Shown here: positions 39,672-48,723 of the stretch, piece after piece
Layout: every line of letters begins with the position of its first letter
Numbering within the stretch: position 1 is the first letter of the stretch
Source of the DNA: Pseudoramibacter alactolyticus ATCC 23263
GTDB taxonomy: Bacteria > Bacillota > Clostridia > Eubacteriales > Eubacteriaceae
Assembly: GCF_000185505.1 (NCBI RefSeq)
Contig: NZ_GL622359.1
Coordinates: 1,213,412-1,277,411, forward strand
Length of the DNA stretch: 64,000 bases
Direction: 5' to 3'
Made by a program: the position numbers and the translations under genes
The notes under the pieces: generated by a model
Told to the model about the DNA's origin: nothing
Seen by the model: only the letters and a program-made list of their open reading frames with translations
The model's database searches: none

Positions 39672-40049
39672 TCATAAATGTATCGATAGATATTTTTTTA
39701 TTTTTTCTGTGGGATCAGGGTCTGCGACAAAGAGCTTATTTCCTCTTTTTCTAACTACAGTTACATAATGGAAATATTTTTCTTCAGTAATTATATGTGC
39801 AATAAAAGGATAAGGTATGTCGTCCTTATCAAATAATGAGCTATCTGCTCGTATCGCCTTGGTCTCCATCCCCATGAGTTCCGCTGTTTTAACTAGTCCA
39901 AGTGCCGTAGTCCCTTCTTTATCGGTCTTCGAAATATCTCGCAAATAAGCTAATGATACGTTTGATCCAAAATTTTTTAGTATCATCGCTAAACAAGCAA
40001 CGCCACAATCCTTTTCATCAACTTGTGACACATAATTTTTATAATACAA
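39672..40049 (-). CDS. C39 bacteriocin-processing peptidase domain, stand-alone
   Basis: 125 residues from a TTG after AAGGAG. YVSQVDEKDCGVACLAMILK has the catalytic Cys. TDKEGTTALGLVKTAELMGM and KYFHYVTVVRKRGNKLFVAD carry the His and Asp. In known systems (LcnC/ComA type) this domain is the N-terminus of an ABC exporter that cuts double-glycine leaders. Here it stops right after ADPDPTEKI, with no membrane or ATPase domain, 84 bp from the direct repeat. It is probably a truncated exporter. Confidence 0.8.
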   Translation of the reverse strand: MYYKNYVSQVDEKDCGVACLAMILKNFGSNVSLAYLRDISKTDKEGTTALGLVKTAELMGMETKAIRADSSLFDKDDIPYPFIAHIITEEKYFHYVTVVRKRGNKLFVADPDPTEKIKKYLSIHL

Positions 40050-40084
40050 GTTTGAAATTCTCCTTCGATAATAAAATTTGTTAT

Positions 40085-41005
40085 TTAAAATTGAAAGTTG
40101 ATGATAGCCATAACAATACAATAAATAGAAAAAATCCAAAATACCACAGAAGTAAGAGTGCATAATTTAATTGGTGCAGTGGTTGTATTCAGTGAAACAT
40201 AATTTATTATTGTGCGATTTTTTATAGTACGGACAATCCAAACGATAAAAACAACCACTGCAAAAAACAATAGCGCACAACAAAAAATAACCGAATTTCT
40301 CTGTGATAAACAGCCAACAAAATCCAATAAAACCGCATCCGTAAAAATATGGAGCCCAATCGACCAAATAATTCCATACGCCATCGCAAGATAGCCAAGA
40401 ATGATACCCTGACAAAATGCACCTAAAAACTGATCGAAATTACAATGCATCAAACTGAATAGTACGGAAGAGAAAACAATTGCTTGAACCTTTCCATAAC
40501 TTTGGAGAGAATTCATGATAAATCCACGGTATATTATTTCCTCGACTATAGGCGCCACCAATGAAGTATAAAAAATCCCCGATAAAAGTGTATCTCCTCC
40601 AGACGCCGCGGCAGCAACATCAGCTGCTGAAATTTTCATATAATTGCTAAAAATAGAAAGAAGATGCTCACTAATAGCCCCTGAAATTATATTTAAAATA
40701 AATCCCAAGGATAAGGCTGAAAGAAAAACAAAGATGGGCATTCGCTTATGACAAGTAAAGATTTCGGGAAAACTTCTTTGCTTTTTAAAGAAAAAAAGCA
40801 ATAGAAAAAAGCCTATGCCTACTGCGACAATCGCGTCAATTCTTTGTGCAGCAAGATAGTTGTCAATGTATTTTTCAGTCCTATTTGTCATAAGATGCGG
40901 TATCAGCCGATCTACACATTTTGAAATATTATCAGTTAAAATCAAATACCATAAAATGCCAAAGGTCAGATAATTAATTTCTTTTCGGATAGTTTGGACG
41001 TCCAT
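40085..41005 (-). CDS. CPBP-family intramembrane protease
   Basis: 306 residues with about eight membrane segments. LVAPIVEEIIYRGFIMNSLQ is the EExxxR motif; LFSLMHCNFDQFLGAFCQGI and LHIFTDAVLLDFVG supply the later His/Asp motifs. CPBP (Abi) proteins near bacteriocin genes usually give self-immunity. AT-rich. It abuts a broken relative upstream. Confidence 0.88.
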   Translation of the reverse strand: MDVQTIRKEINYLTFGILWYLILTDNISKCVDRLIPHLMTNRTEKYIDNYLAAQRIDAIVAVGIGFFLLLFFFKKQRSFPEIFTCHKRMPIFVFLSALSLGFILNIISGAISEHLLSIFSNYMKISAADVAAAASGGDTLLSGIFYTSLVAPIVEEIIYRGFIMNSLQSYGKVQAIVFSSVLFSLMHCNFDQFLGAFCQGIILGYLAMAYGIIWSIGLHIFTDAVLLDFVGCLSQRNSVIFCCALLFFAVVVFIVWIVRTIKNRTIINYVSLNTTTAPIKLCTLTSVVFWIFSIYCIVMAIINFQF

Positions 41006-41687
41006 TTATGCTCCCAGAAATGTTGCTATAATTGCCGCACAATTAAAAACGATATGTAAAATAATTGGCATTTTAATATCTTTCGTTTTTTCGAATAATA
41101 ATGATGTGCATAACCCCAAACTAAATATCGGAATCATTGCCAAAGAAAATTCTACACCGTGCCCAATTGTAAAAAGAACACTAATCGCAATTATACGGAC
41201 GGCCGCATTCAAAGATTCAAAAACATAACCTTGGATGATTCCCCTAAAAACTATTTCTTCTAAATAAAGGAACGATAATTCCAACATTTAAACACCAAAA
41301 AAACGGTCGAAAGGCAAATCGTTTTGTAGAAATAATTGATAATATTTGATTGACAGAAGAATTATTCTGCATTGATTTATGCATCATCATGTTTATATGG
41401 GAAACCCCAAAATTAGCAATTAAACATACTGCGATTGCCAAAAATAAAAAAACAATATTCTTAGCCGTTATTTTTGATGCAAAATCATATTTTCCTAATT
41501 TATAAAAAGCATAGGAAAATAAGAAAAGCACAAGTATTTCTGCGAGGATTCCAACCAATTCCATCCAATTTTTGGATGATAGCAGCAACCCGTTAGGAAT
41601 TCCGATTACAAGCCCATATGCTTCAAAAATAATAATACCTAATCCTATCCAAAGAATATTCTTTTTAATCTCATCCATCAAAGTCAC
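41006..41687 (-). pseudogene. CPBP-family intramembrane protease, frameshifted
   Basis: Frame one from 41687 runs GIIIFEAYGLVIGIPNGLLL to NVGIIVPLF and stops. The second frame continues with EEIVFRGIIQGYVFESLN and HIVFNCAAIIATFLG, ending at 41006. Removing one A at about 41261 gives a continuous VPLFEEIVFRG, the expected CPBP active-site motif. So one inserted base has broken a CPBP gene. Confidence 0.85.
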
Positions 41688-41763
41688 TTCCTGCCTCCCT
41701 GATTCTTTTTCTTCTGCAATGGTGAATCAGAAAAGCCTGAAGGACTTCTCTGATTCACCATTT

Positions 41764-41934
41764 TTAATTAATGTTTTTTGCGGCGTTTATTTCTTTTTTT
41801 AGCTTTCGAGTATCCTTTTTGAATCCCCTTAATAAAATCGGAAATTTCCGATGCAACAGTAAAAGCAATACCACCCCCTCCTCACCTGAAACATTAGCCA
41901 ATTCTCTTTCTGTTAATGTGTTAAATTCACTCAT
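41764..41934 (-). CDS. Bacteriocin-type precursor peptide 1 (56 aa)
   Basis: 56 residues. The leader SEFNTLTERELANVSGEEG has the LxxxELxxVSG pattern of class II bacteriocins, but where GG is expected it has GEEG. The rest, VVLLLLLHRKFPILLRGFKK with a basic tail DTRKLKKEINAAK, is a hydrophobic-basic peptide. GAGGAGAG precedes the ATG. In operon with the second peptide and the CPBP genes. Confidence 0.72.
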   Translation of the reverse strand: MSEFNTLTERELANVSGEEGVVLLLLLHRKFPILLRGFKKDTRKLKKEINAAKNIN

Positions 41935-41965
41935 TTTTCTCTCCTCATTATATAAAGAATACAAA

Positions 41966-42136
41966 CTACTTTTTGTGGCGATGAGATTGAATCCATCTAT
42001 TTCTTCTATGTCTTGTGTAATGTGTCATTGTATAAGCATCAGAACCAATCATATACCCAATAGCATACCCGATAAAACTGCCTCCCTTTATCTTTTGAAG
42101 CTCTTCCCCACTTAAATTTTTTTCATTATTGTTCAT
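41966..42136 (-). CDS. Bacteriocin-type precursor peptide 2 (56 aa)
   Basis: 56 residues. The leader MNNNEKNLSGEELQKIKGG is a canonical double-glycine leader. The predicted mature peptide (37 residues) starts SFIGYAIGYMIGSDAYTM, with GxxxG-type spacing, and ends in a His/Arg-rich tail THYTRHRRNRW. Same length as peptide 1, so the two may form a two-peptide system. GGAAGAGAT precedes the ATG. Confidence 0.8.
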   Translation of the reverse strand: MNNNEKNLSGEELQKIKGGSFIGYAIGYMIGSDAYTMTHYTRHRRNRWIQSHRHKK

Positions 42137-42706
42137 AATAATCTCTTCCTTTACATATAGATCGTTGCTATAGCTATAAATCTGTAAATATTTATAGATT
42201 AATTATAATTATTTGTAATTTTAGAATCAACAAAAAGTTAGATTCACTTTATTCCATTTTTTTATATAGATCTTTCAAAAATCTTTTTTCATATATTTTT
42301 AAATTTTATAGCTGTTATGCCTACCGTTATCTTTTGCATTCATAGGTCTTATCTCTTCAAAGATATATCTTTGTTGTCACATTTTCACTTTTATTCCACC
42401 GAAGAATGATTCCAATAAAAATAGATGCTCCCTGCGTATAACAGAGAAGCACCCGTATGCTGTTATTAAATTTTATTTGGTTTAGTCTTTGAATATACAT
42501 ATTAATGCAGACAAATTTTGGCACTCAATTTAAGCAAAAAATATTAGTGTATACCAGTTTTTGATGAATCATATTTCTATTTCCCATATTCAAAAGATTA
42601 TATATTATTATATGGCTTCGATATTTAATTACTTGTGGCACGCAAATGTCGCTGATTTTTTGATCATTCGTGCCGTTTATCTAACGCCTATTCCCTTTGC
42701 GAAGCC
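42137..42706. other. AT-rich stretch upstream of the bacteriocin genes
   Basis: About 570 bp, very AT-rich. I find no convincing gene. It must hold the leftward promoter for the peptide genes (AT-rich near 42180-42215), but no unambiguous -35/-10 pair. An imperfect ATAACAG/CTGTTAT hairpin lies at about 42436-42467. No histidine kinase, response regulator or immunity gene is visible. Confidence 0.5.
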
Positions 42707-42782
42707 GCCGTCCGGATCACCGAGCGGTTTTTTTATTGCCGCCGTTTAACAGCAGAACCAAGAAAACGCCGGAGGGTCTTTG
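42707..42782 (+). repeat. 76-bp direct repeat, right copy
   Basis: Matches 39512-39587 with about five differences. Here it runs into a complete second terminator, so this copy looks like the ancestral one. Confidence 0.85.
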
Positions 42783-42797
42783 CCTTCCGGCGTTTTT
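42764..42797 (+). terminator. Terminator hairpin at the right edge of the island
   Basis: AACGCCGGAGG pairs with CCTTCCGGCGTT (42784-42794 side), followed by T-run. Only half of it is present in the left repeat copy. Confidence 0.8.
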
Positions 42798-43039
42798 CGC
42801 GTCGTCGCGCCTCTCCGGGCCCGCTTCAAAAATCGCGGTGACGTCTCCGGTCGTCAGCTTTTTACGACCGCCCTTTTGGATGCCCACGCCCGCTTCATTT
42901 TCCGTTTTCATCGCTTTTACCGCTCCCCTGCCTCCCTTTAAAAAACTTTTCCAGCGTTTTCGTTTACTATGCTATAATAAATCCGATTCAAAAGTAACGG
43001 CGGCGCGCCGCCCGAAAAAAGGAAAGCGAAAGAAGAGGC

Positions 43040-44395
43040 ATGCAAATTATCATTGTCGGCTGCGGAAAGGTCGGAAAGACTTTGACCGCTCACCTTTCAA
43101 AGGAAGACAACAACGTCACCATCATCGACACCAACCCGGAGAGGGTCCGCGAGGCGGCCAACGTTTACGACGTCATGGGCATTGCGGGCAACGGCACGAG
43201 CTACGAGGTGCTCCAAAGGGCCGATGTCCGGGGGACCGATATCCTCATCGCCGTGACCTACAGCGACGAGGTCAACCTGCTGTGCTGCGTGCTGGCCCGC
43301 CGGTTTTCCGAATGCAAAACCATCGCCCGGGTGCGCGATCCGATTTACCTGAGAGACCGTGCCTATATCCAAAAGGCGCTGGGCCTGTCGATGACGATCA
43401 ACCCCGAATACGCCGCTGCCCGGGAAATCTCCCGGCTGCTGCGATTTCCCACCGCCATCGATATCAGCAGCTTCTCCAAGGGGCGCATCGAGATGTACCG
43501 CTTCAAAACGCCGGCGGCGGGGCCCCTCGTCGGCCGTGCGGTCAAGGATGTGCCGCTGCTGCGCCAGGATGTGCTCGTGTGCTGCCTCGAGCGGAACGGT
43601 CAGGTGGCCATCCCCGACGGCAGCACCTGCATCCAGGCCGGCGATGTGCTCTCGGTGGTGCTGCCGCCGGACCGTGCCTCGGACTTTTTCCACCGGATCG
43701 GCTTTAAAACCAACGCCGTCAAAAACGCGATGATCGTCGGCTGCAGCGAAACGGCCTATTATCTGGCGCAGATGCTCATCAAAACGGGCATCGGCGTCAA
43801 AATCATCGAGCAGAACCGCGCCCGCTGCGAAGAGCTGTGCGAAAAACTGCCCGCCGCCGCGATTATTAACGCCGACGGCAGCGACGAAAACGTCCTGCGG
43901 GAAGAGCATCTTTCCGATATGGACGCGCTGATTGCCAGCACCGGCATCGATGAAGAGAATATCATCCTCTCCCTTTACGCGATGAACAAGGTCAAAAAGA
44001 AGGTGATCACCAAGATCAGCCATCTGGATTTCAACGAGGTGATCGCAAGCCTTTCGCTGGATTCCATCGTCAATCCCAAGCGCATCACCGCCGAATCCAT
44101 CCTGCGCTACGTGCGGGCCATGGCCAATTCGGTGGGCAGCAACGTGGAGCGGCTTTACAAATTGGCCGACGGCCGGGCCGAAGCCATGGAATTCACCATC
44201 AAATCGGGCAGCCGCCTGACCCACATCCCCTTCCGCGAACTGCGCATCAAGCCGGACACCCTGGTCGCGGGCATCATCCGCCGCGATCATTTCGTGATTC
44301 CCGGCGGCGAAGACACCCTGATGCCCGGGGATTCCGCCGTGGTGGTCACCACCAATGCCGGCTTCCGGGACATCGCCGACATTCTGCTGAATTAG
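43040..44395 (+). CDS. trkA: TrkA potassium uptake regulatory subunit
   Basis: 451 residues: two tandem RCK units. The first Rossmann domain starts MQIIIVGCGKVGKTLTAHLS (GxGxxG), with VTIIDTNPERVREAANVYDV. The second starts at about 230, MIVGCSETAYYLAQMLIKTG, and binds NAD(H). RCK_C parts follow each. It gates TrkH in response to nucleotide. TATAAT at 42973-42978 is a probable -10. The gene is followed ten bases later by trkH. Confidence 0.95.
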   Translation: MQIIIVGCGKVGKTLTAHLSKEDNNVTIIDTNPERVREAANVYDVMGIAGNGTSYEVLQRADVRGTDILIAVTYSDEVNLLCCVLARRFSECKTIARVRDPIYLRDRAYIQKALGLSMTINPEYAAAREISRLLRFPTAIDISSFSKGRIEMYRFKTPAAGPLVGRAVKDVPLLRQDVLVCCLERNGQVAIPDGSTCIQAGDVLSVVLPPDRASDFFHRIGFKTNAVKNAMIVGCSETAYYLAQMLIKTGIGVKIIEQNRARCEELCEKLPAAAIINADGSDENVLREEHLSDMDALIASTGIDEENIILSLYAMNKVKKKVITKISHLDFNEVIASLSLDSIVNPKRITAESILRYVRAMANSVGSNVERLYKLADGRAEAMEFTIKSGSRLTHIPFRELRIKPDTLVAGIIRRDHFVIPGGEDTLMPGDSAVVVTTNAGFRDIADILLN

Positions 44396-44404
44396 GAGGC
44401 CGCC

Positions 44405-45946
44405 GTGAATTTTCCGATGATTCGCTACGTGCTCAGCGCCGTGCTTCGGGTGGAAGGGCTGCTCTTTGCCCTGCCGCTTATCACTGCGGCCGTCTACCGC
44501 GAATGGGCCGTCGCCCCGGTTTATCTCGTGCTGCTCGTCGGCTGCGTGGCGGTCGGCCAGCTGTTCTCCAAAAAACCGAAAGACATGGCGCTCTATCAAA
44601 AGGACGGCTATGTTATCGTCGCCTTTGCCTGGATTTTGCTCAGCCTGGTGGGGGCGCTGCCCTTCGTGCTCACCGGCGAGATCCGCGGCTATATCGACGC
44701 GCTGTTTGAAATCACCTCCGGTTTCACCACCACCGGTTCGTCGATCTTGAAGCATGTGGAGGTCCTGACCCACGCGAGCCTGTTCTGGCGCAGCTTTTCC
44801 CACTGGATCGGCGGCATGGGCGTGCTGGTGTTCATCCTGATGCTGATGCCCGGCGAGGGCGGCACCCACATGAACCTGATGCGCGCCGAAAGCCCGGGGC
44901 CCAACGTCTCCAAGTTTGTGCCCCACGTCCGGGGGACGGCCGCCATCCTCTACAAGCTTTATATCGGCATCACCGGTGTGCAGATTGTTTTGCTGCTCCT
45001 CTTCGGCATGCCGCTGTTCGACACGCTGTGCATCACCTTCGGCACCGCCGGCACCGGGGGCTTCGGCATTTTAAGCGCCAGCTGCGCGGATTATACCGCC
45101 GCCCAGCAATGGATCGTCGCCATTTTTATGATCCTCTTTGGGATGAATTTCAGTTTTTACTATCTGATTTTTTACCAGCGCAAAGTCCGGCCGGCGTTTC
45201 GCATGCAGGAGATCCGGGGCTATCTGGCCGTCATCGGGGCAGCCATCGTCTTCATCACCGCCCAGCTGATGCGCCAGACCGACTTTTATCGCCACTTTCT
45301 TGACGCGCTGCGCGCCGCGACCTTCCAGGTGGGCAGCATCATCACCACCACGGGCTATTCCACCGCGAATTTCGATCTTTGGCCGGCCGCCTCCAAATGG
45401 ATTCTCGTGCTTTTGATGTTCATCGGGGCCTGTGCCGGCTCCACCGGCGGAGGCATCAAGGTCTCCCGGGTCATCATCCTGCTCAAGACCATCAAGAAGG
45501 AGCTTTTCACCCTGACCCATCCCCGGGCAGTGCGCAAGACGATGTTCGACGGGCACGTGGTGCCCCACGAGGTGCTGCGCGCCATCAACGTCTTTCTCGC
45601 GGCCTATCTGATGATCTTTTGCCTTTCGGTGTTCGCTATCAGCCTCGACGGTTTCTCGCTGGAGACCAATTTTACCGCGGTGGCCGCCACGATCAACAAC
45701 ATCGGGCCGGGGCTCGCCGGGGTCGGCCCCGCCAAAAACTTTGCGGCTTTCAGCGCCTTCAGCAAGCTGGTGCTCACCTTTGATATGCTCGTCGGCCGGC
45801 TGGAGCTTTTTCCCGTGCTCATGCTCTTCATGCCCGCCACCTGGCGCAAATCCTGGGCCCGCGACGGGAAAACCCAAAAATACCGGCAGCCTTGGCTGCC
45901 GGTATTTTTATGCCCGGACGATGCTTTTATTTTCCCGCGTCGATAG
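44405..45946 (+). CDS. trkH: TrkH potassium channel subunit
   Basis: 513 residues, start GTG after AGGAGG. Four pore repeats are visible: FEITSGFTTTGSS, FGTAGTGGFGILSA, GSIITTTGYSTANFDLW and AAATINNIGPGLAGVGPAKN, the TGF/Y filter segments of the SKT family. It carries K+ into the cell with TrkA. The end is odd: after MLFMPATWRKS the frame reads through a strong terminator hairpin and ends beyond it, overlapping csm6 by 20 bp. A lost stop codon is likely. Confidence 0.93.
   Translation: MNFPMIRYVLSAVLRVEGLLFALPLITAAVYREWAVAPVYLVLLVGCVAVGQLFSKKPKDMALYQKDGYVIVAFAWILLSLVGALPFVLTGEIRGYIDALFEITSGFTTTGSSILKHVEVLTHASLFWRSFSHWIGGMGVLVFILMLMPGEGGTHMNLMRAESPGPNVSKFVPHVRGTAAILYKLYIGITGVQIVLLLLFGMPLFDTLCITFGTAGTGGFGILSASCADYTAAQQWIVAIFMILFGMNFSFYYLIFYQRKVRPAFRMQEIRGYLAVIGAAIVFITAQLMRQTDFYRHFLDALRAATFQVGSIITTTGYSTANFDLWPAASKWILVLLMFIGACAGSTGGGIKVSRVIILLKTIKKELFTLTHPRAVRKTMFDGHVVPHEVLRAINVFLAAYLMIFCLSVFAISLDGFSLETNFTAVAATINNIGPGLAGVGPAKNFAAFSAFSKLVLTFDMLVGRLELFPVLMLFMPATWRKSWARDGKTQKYRQPWLPVFLCPDDAFIFPRR
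45878..45909. terminator. Terminator inside the end of trkH
   Basis: ATACCGGCAGCC (45880-45891) and GGCTGCCGGTAT (45894-45905), flanked by A- and T-runs, so active in both directions. It can serve trkAH and csm6. Confidence 0.88.
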
Positions 45947-47336
45947 CTTGAACGATTTCCTGATTCATCGCCTGATAGGAATGCCAATCGGCTTCTTTGA
46001 TGCCATAGCCGGTATAGCCAAATAAGCGTTTGATTAATTTCAATATTTCGTCGGTCGTCAGCCCGGTTCGATGTTCGATCACGTCCTCTGTGACGGAGAC
46101 CATCTCATGGGCCGAATCGTTGCGGATGGCCTCTTCCACTTCGCGGATCTGTTTGGCCGCATCCCGGATGGCGCGATTTTTGCAAAATTCCTCAATCAAT
46201 TTTAACAAATGGTCGGAAGAAATGTTCCTATTCGCAACCCCGCTTGAATAAGCTTTTTGAAAAACCGAAAAAATTTTTTCGTCTTGTTTTAATCGTCCCT
46301 TATGCCATTTACAAATTTTGGCGCCCCGAAATCTTTTTTCTCTTTCTTCCTCGTTCCATCCTTCTTCCTCGCATTTCCGCCTAACCCATCCGGGGAAATC
46401 CCCGTAAACATATTGATTGATATCGATTTTGCATTGACAGCGCAAAATCTGCTCGAACAAATCGACGATCAGCGGCGTCAGGGCGCGGCAAAAATCCACA
46501 TACTCCCTGCGGTCTTTTTTGATCCAGAGCAGCAGGGCGTATTCAAAGGATTTTCGCGCGTCGCCGCTTTTGACCGGCGTAACATCCATGCCGGTTTTCT
46601 TCTCTAATTTAGTAACTGTTGAAAAATCCAGCAGCTGCCGGGCCCGGGCCAGCTTTAATTTGTCCAGATACGCCGGATCCGGCTCGGGCATGTCTTTTGC
46701 CACAGCCATCGCAGCGCGATAATCGTAGTCTTTCACCAGCTGCTTGATGATCTCCTCGTCTTGAATATTCTTGAGCGAACGGCATTCAAATTCGTGGCAG
46801 CGGTTCTTAAAATCCGGTGCGTTATCAACGTCCACTTCCCAGGCGAGCTCGACGTCAAAGCCCTCGTGCGCGTGTTCGTTCATTTTCTTTGTCGGCGTAT
46901 CCACCTGAATCAGACGCGTCTTTCGGGAAAAGCCGCGAATCGTCTGGAGCACCTCCAGCCCGCTTTTCATCGCCGGCGTCCCGGACGACACATTGAGCAA
47001 AAGCTCATCATCCTCCGCCATTTCATCCGTTATTTGACTGATTTTTTCCCAAAATTCATCGAAAAAAATATCAAAATACTGGACATTTCTTAACTCCGGG
47101 CGCTCGATGATTTCGATTTCCGGCATTGCGCGATTTTGAAGCCGAGCCAGCTTTTCAAGACAATACATATAACGATCGTCCTTCTCGTGAAATTCCATCA
47201 TTTCCGCCGACAGATACAAAATAATTTTATCCGGGCAATAAACCCGGGCAATGTGCAGCATCGCTCCGTCGTAGCCATTGTTCCACGAGATCGGATCCGT
47301 CCCGCCAACCGGCGAAAATAAAATTGTTTTTCCCAT
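45927..47336 (-). CDS. csm6: Csm6, cyclic-oligoadenylate-activated RNase
   Basis: 469 residues. The N-terminal CARF domain (about 1-170) has TILFSPVGGTDPISWNNGYD and the ligand-site strand ELLLNVSSGTPAMKSG. The C-terminal HEPN domain has the Rx4H motif at R405-H410 (IRNDSAHE). It is switched on by cOA made by Cas10 and degrades RNA without sequence preference. Last gene of the leftward locus, 20 bp from cas2. Confidence 0.95.
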   Translation of the reverse strand: MGKTILFSPVGGTDPISWNNGYDGAMLHIARVYCPDKIILYLSAEMMEFHEKDDRYMYCLEKLARLQNRAMPEIEIIERPELRNVQYFDIFFDEFWEKISQITDEMAEDDELLLNVSSGTPAMKSGLEVLQTIRGFSRKTRLIQVDTPTKKMNEHAHEGFDVELAWEVDVDNAPDFKNRCHEFECRSLKNIQDEEIIKQLVKDYDYRAAMAVAKDMPEPDPAYLDKLKLARARQLLDFSTVTKLEKKTGMDVTPVKSGDARKSFEYALLLWIKKDRREYVDFCRALTPLIVDLFEQILRCQCKIDINQYVYGDFPGWVRRKCEEEGWNEEEREKRFRGAKICKWHKGRLKQDEKIFSVFQKAYSSGVANRNISSDHLLKLIEEFCKNRAIRDAAKQIREVEEAIRNDSAHEMVSVTEDVIEHRTGLTTDEILKLIKRLFGYTGYGIKEADWHSYQAMNQEIVQAIDAGK

Positions 47337-47356
47337 TTGATAACTCCTTTTCTATC

Positions 47357-47680
47357 TTAAATCAAAATGACATCTTCCTGCATCACGCCCGCATTGACTC
47401 CCCAAGTTTGGATTTGCCCTTCGCCGACGATTTTATACACGCGGATGCTGTCTTCCTCTCCGCAAAAACGCGGCAGTTTTGCCAAAAGCTCTGCGTATTT
47501 CTTTTGGGACAAACGCGCTTCGAAGGCCGAACGCTGGACCCGATCGCCATAGCCTGCCAACAGCTTTGAAAGCCGGTACCGCTTTTTGTTGTCGATGATA
47601 TCGTAAATAATCAAAGCAAAAATTTGACGGCTTCGCGCGCGGCCGGCCGCTTCCCCCAAAAGATAAGATGCGCTTTCCAT
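47357..47680 (-). CDS. cas2: Cas2 adaptation protein
   Basis: 107 residues: QIFALIIYDIIDNKKRYRLS, LAGYGDRVQRSAFEARLSQK and ending MQEDVILI, the ferredoxin-like Cas2 fold. The N-terminus has about 18 extra residues before the first strand. It works with Cas1 in spacer integration; starts four bases after the cas1 stop. Confidence 0.95.
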   Translation of the reverse strand: MESASYLLGEAAGRARSRQIFALIIYDIIDNKKRYRLSKLLAGYGDRVQRSAFEARLSQKKYAELLAKLPRFCGEEDSIRVYKIVGEGQIQTWGVNAGVMQEDVILI

Positions 47681-47684
47681 CAGA

Positions 47685-48683
47685 TCACCTGATCAAAATG
47701 GGATCGTAAAGGGCGGCATCTTCCGCTTCGATCGCTTTGGCCAAGCGCCCCGCCTGAAATCCCAATGCCCGCCGGAAGGTCACCGGATAATCCAAATAAT
47801 GAAGGTAGCGAATGCTGGTCTGCATTTTCTTTTCCATCTTGTTCAAAAAAACAGCGAGCCCTTTTTTGGTCAAATAGCAGCCGCCCGCGTCATCGCTTTC
47901 AAAATCGCCGACGGCCAGCTCGTGACCGTTGAGCAAGCTCATCGCCAACGAATCCACCAGCACGGCACGCCATTCTTCCATTAAATCGCTGGCCAGTGTC
48001 GGATGCTTTTCGGCATCCTGATGCATAAAGCCGAAATAAGGGTTCAGGCCGTGGGATTCGATTTCCCCGTAAAGCTCATTGAGCAAAATGGCATAGCCCA
48101 GACTGATCAGCGCATTAAAAGGATCTCTCGGCGGTCTGCGGCTGCGCCCGGAAAACGCAAAATCCGAATCGACGCAGCGCGATAAGCCTTTAAAATAGGA
48201 TTTCGCGCCATGCCCTTCGTATCCCATGATTTCCGGAATGGCTCGCTCGCTTGCAGCGCGTTCCTTTGCCCATTGGATGTGCATCACTTCCTGATTCACA
48301 TCGACCGCGTGATTCCTGGCATAGCGCCGAAGCATCACCGCTTGATTGTTCAATTTGGCGGCGACCATCCGCCGGCTGAGATCAATGGCAAAATCGCTGT
48401 GATACAGCTTTGCCTGCCGCCGCTGCAGTCCCGCCTTTTGATAGCCCGTGGCCGTCAGCCGGCCGAAATAATGCCCGCCTTTCGAAAAGAAAACCACGTC
48501 GATTCCCTTTTTCATGCAGGTCTCCATACACTGGGTTGTGAGCTGGGCCGGCGCCAAAAGCGTAATGCCCTCGAGGGTTTCGACGGGAATGGACCGGCTC
48601 ACGCCGTCCTTCGTGTTCACAACGATGCGGTTCGCCTGGGATTGAATCACCGCGCCGTTCTCACTGACATAAAGCAAACTCAT
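47685..48683 (-). CDS. cas1: Cas1 integrase
   Basis: 332 residues from the ATG after GGAGGTGTGT. The N-terminal beta domain ends near LTTQCMETCMKKGIDVVFFS. Catalytic residues are E156 (IMGYEGHGAKSYF), H221 (GFMHQDAEKHPTL) and an acidic residue in SDLMEEWRAVLVDS. It inserts spacers with Cas2. It lies 40 bp from the trailer end of the array rather than at the leader. Confidence 0.97.
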   Translation of the reverse strand: MSLLYVSENGAVIQSQANRIVVNTKDGVSRSIPVETLEGITLLAPAQLTTQCMETCMKKGIDVVFFSKGGHYFGRLTATGYQKAGLQRRQAKLYHSDFAIDLSRRMVAAKLNNQAVMLRRYARNHAVDVNQEVMHIQWAKERAASERAIPEIMGYEGHGAKSYFKGLSRCVDSDFAFSGRSRRPPRDPFNALISLGYAILLNELYGEIESHGLNPYFGFMHQDAEKHPTLASDLMEEWRAVLVDSLAMSLLNGHELAVGDFESDDAGGCYLTKKGLAVFLNKMEKKMQTSIRYLHYLDYPVTFRRALGFQAGRLAKAIEAEDAALYDPILIR

Positions 48684-48723
48684 ACACACCTCCGATTTAA
48701 ATTTTTCTGATGATTAAAGACTT

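Noticed and set aside
42717-42911. A 64-residue minus-strand ORF next to the island
   Set aside because: It reads through a terminator hairpin and the direct repeat, has a weak start site, and resembles no family; too weak to list as a gene.
43097-44926. A 609-codon minus-strand ORF opposite trkA/trkH
   Set aside because: It covers the two Trk genes in antisense and its sequence is a His/Gly/Asp-rich mirror of them, typical of a shadow frame.
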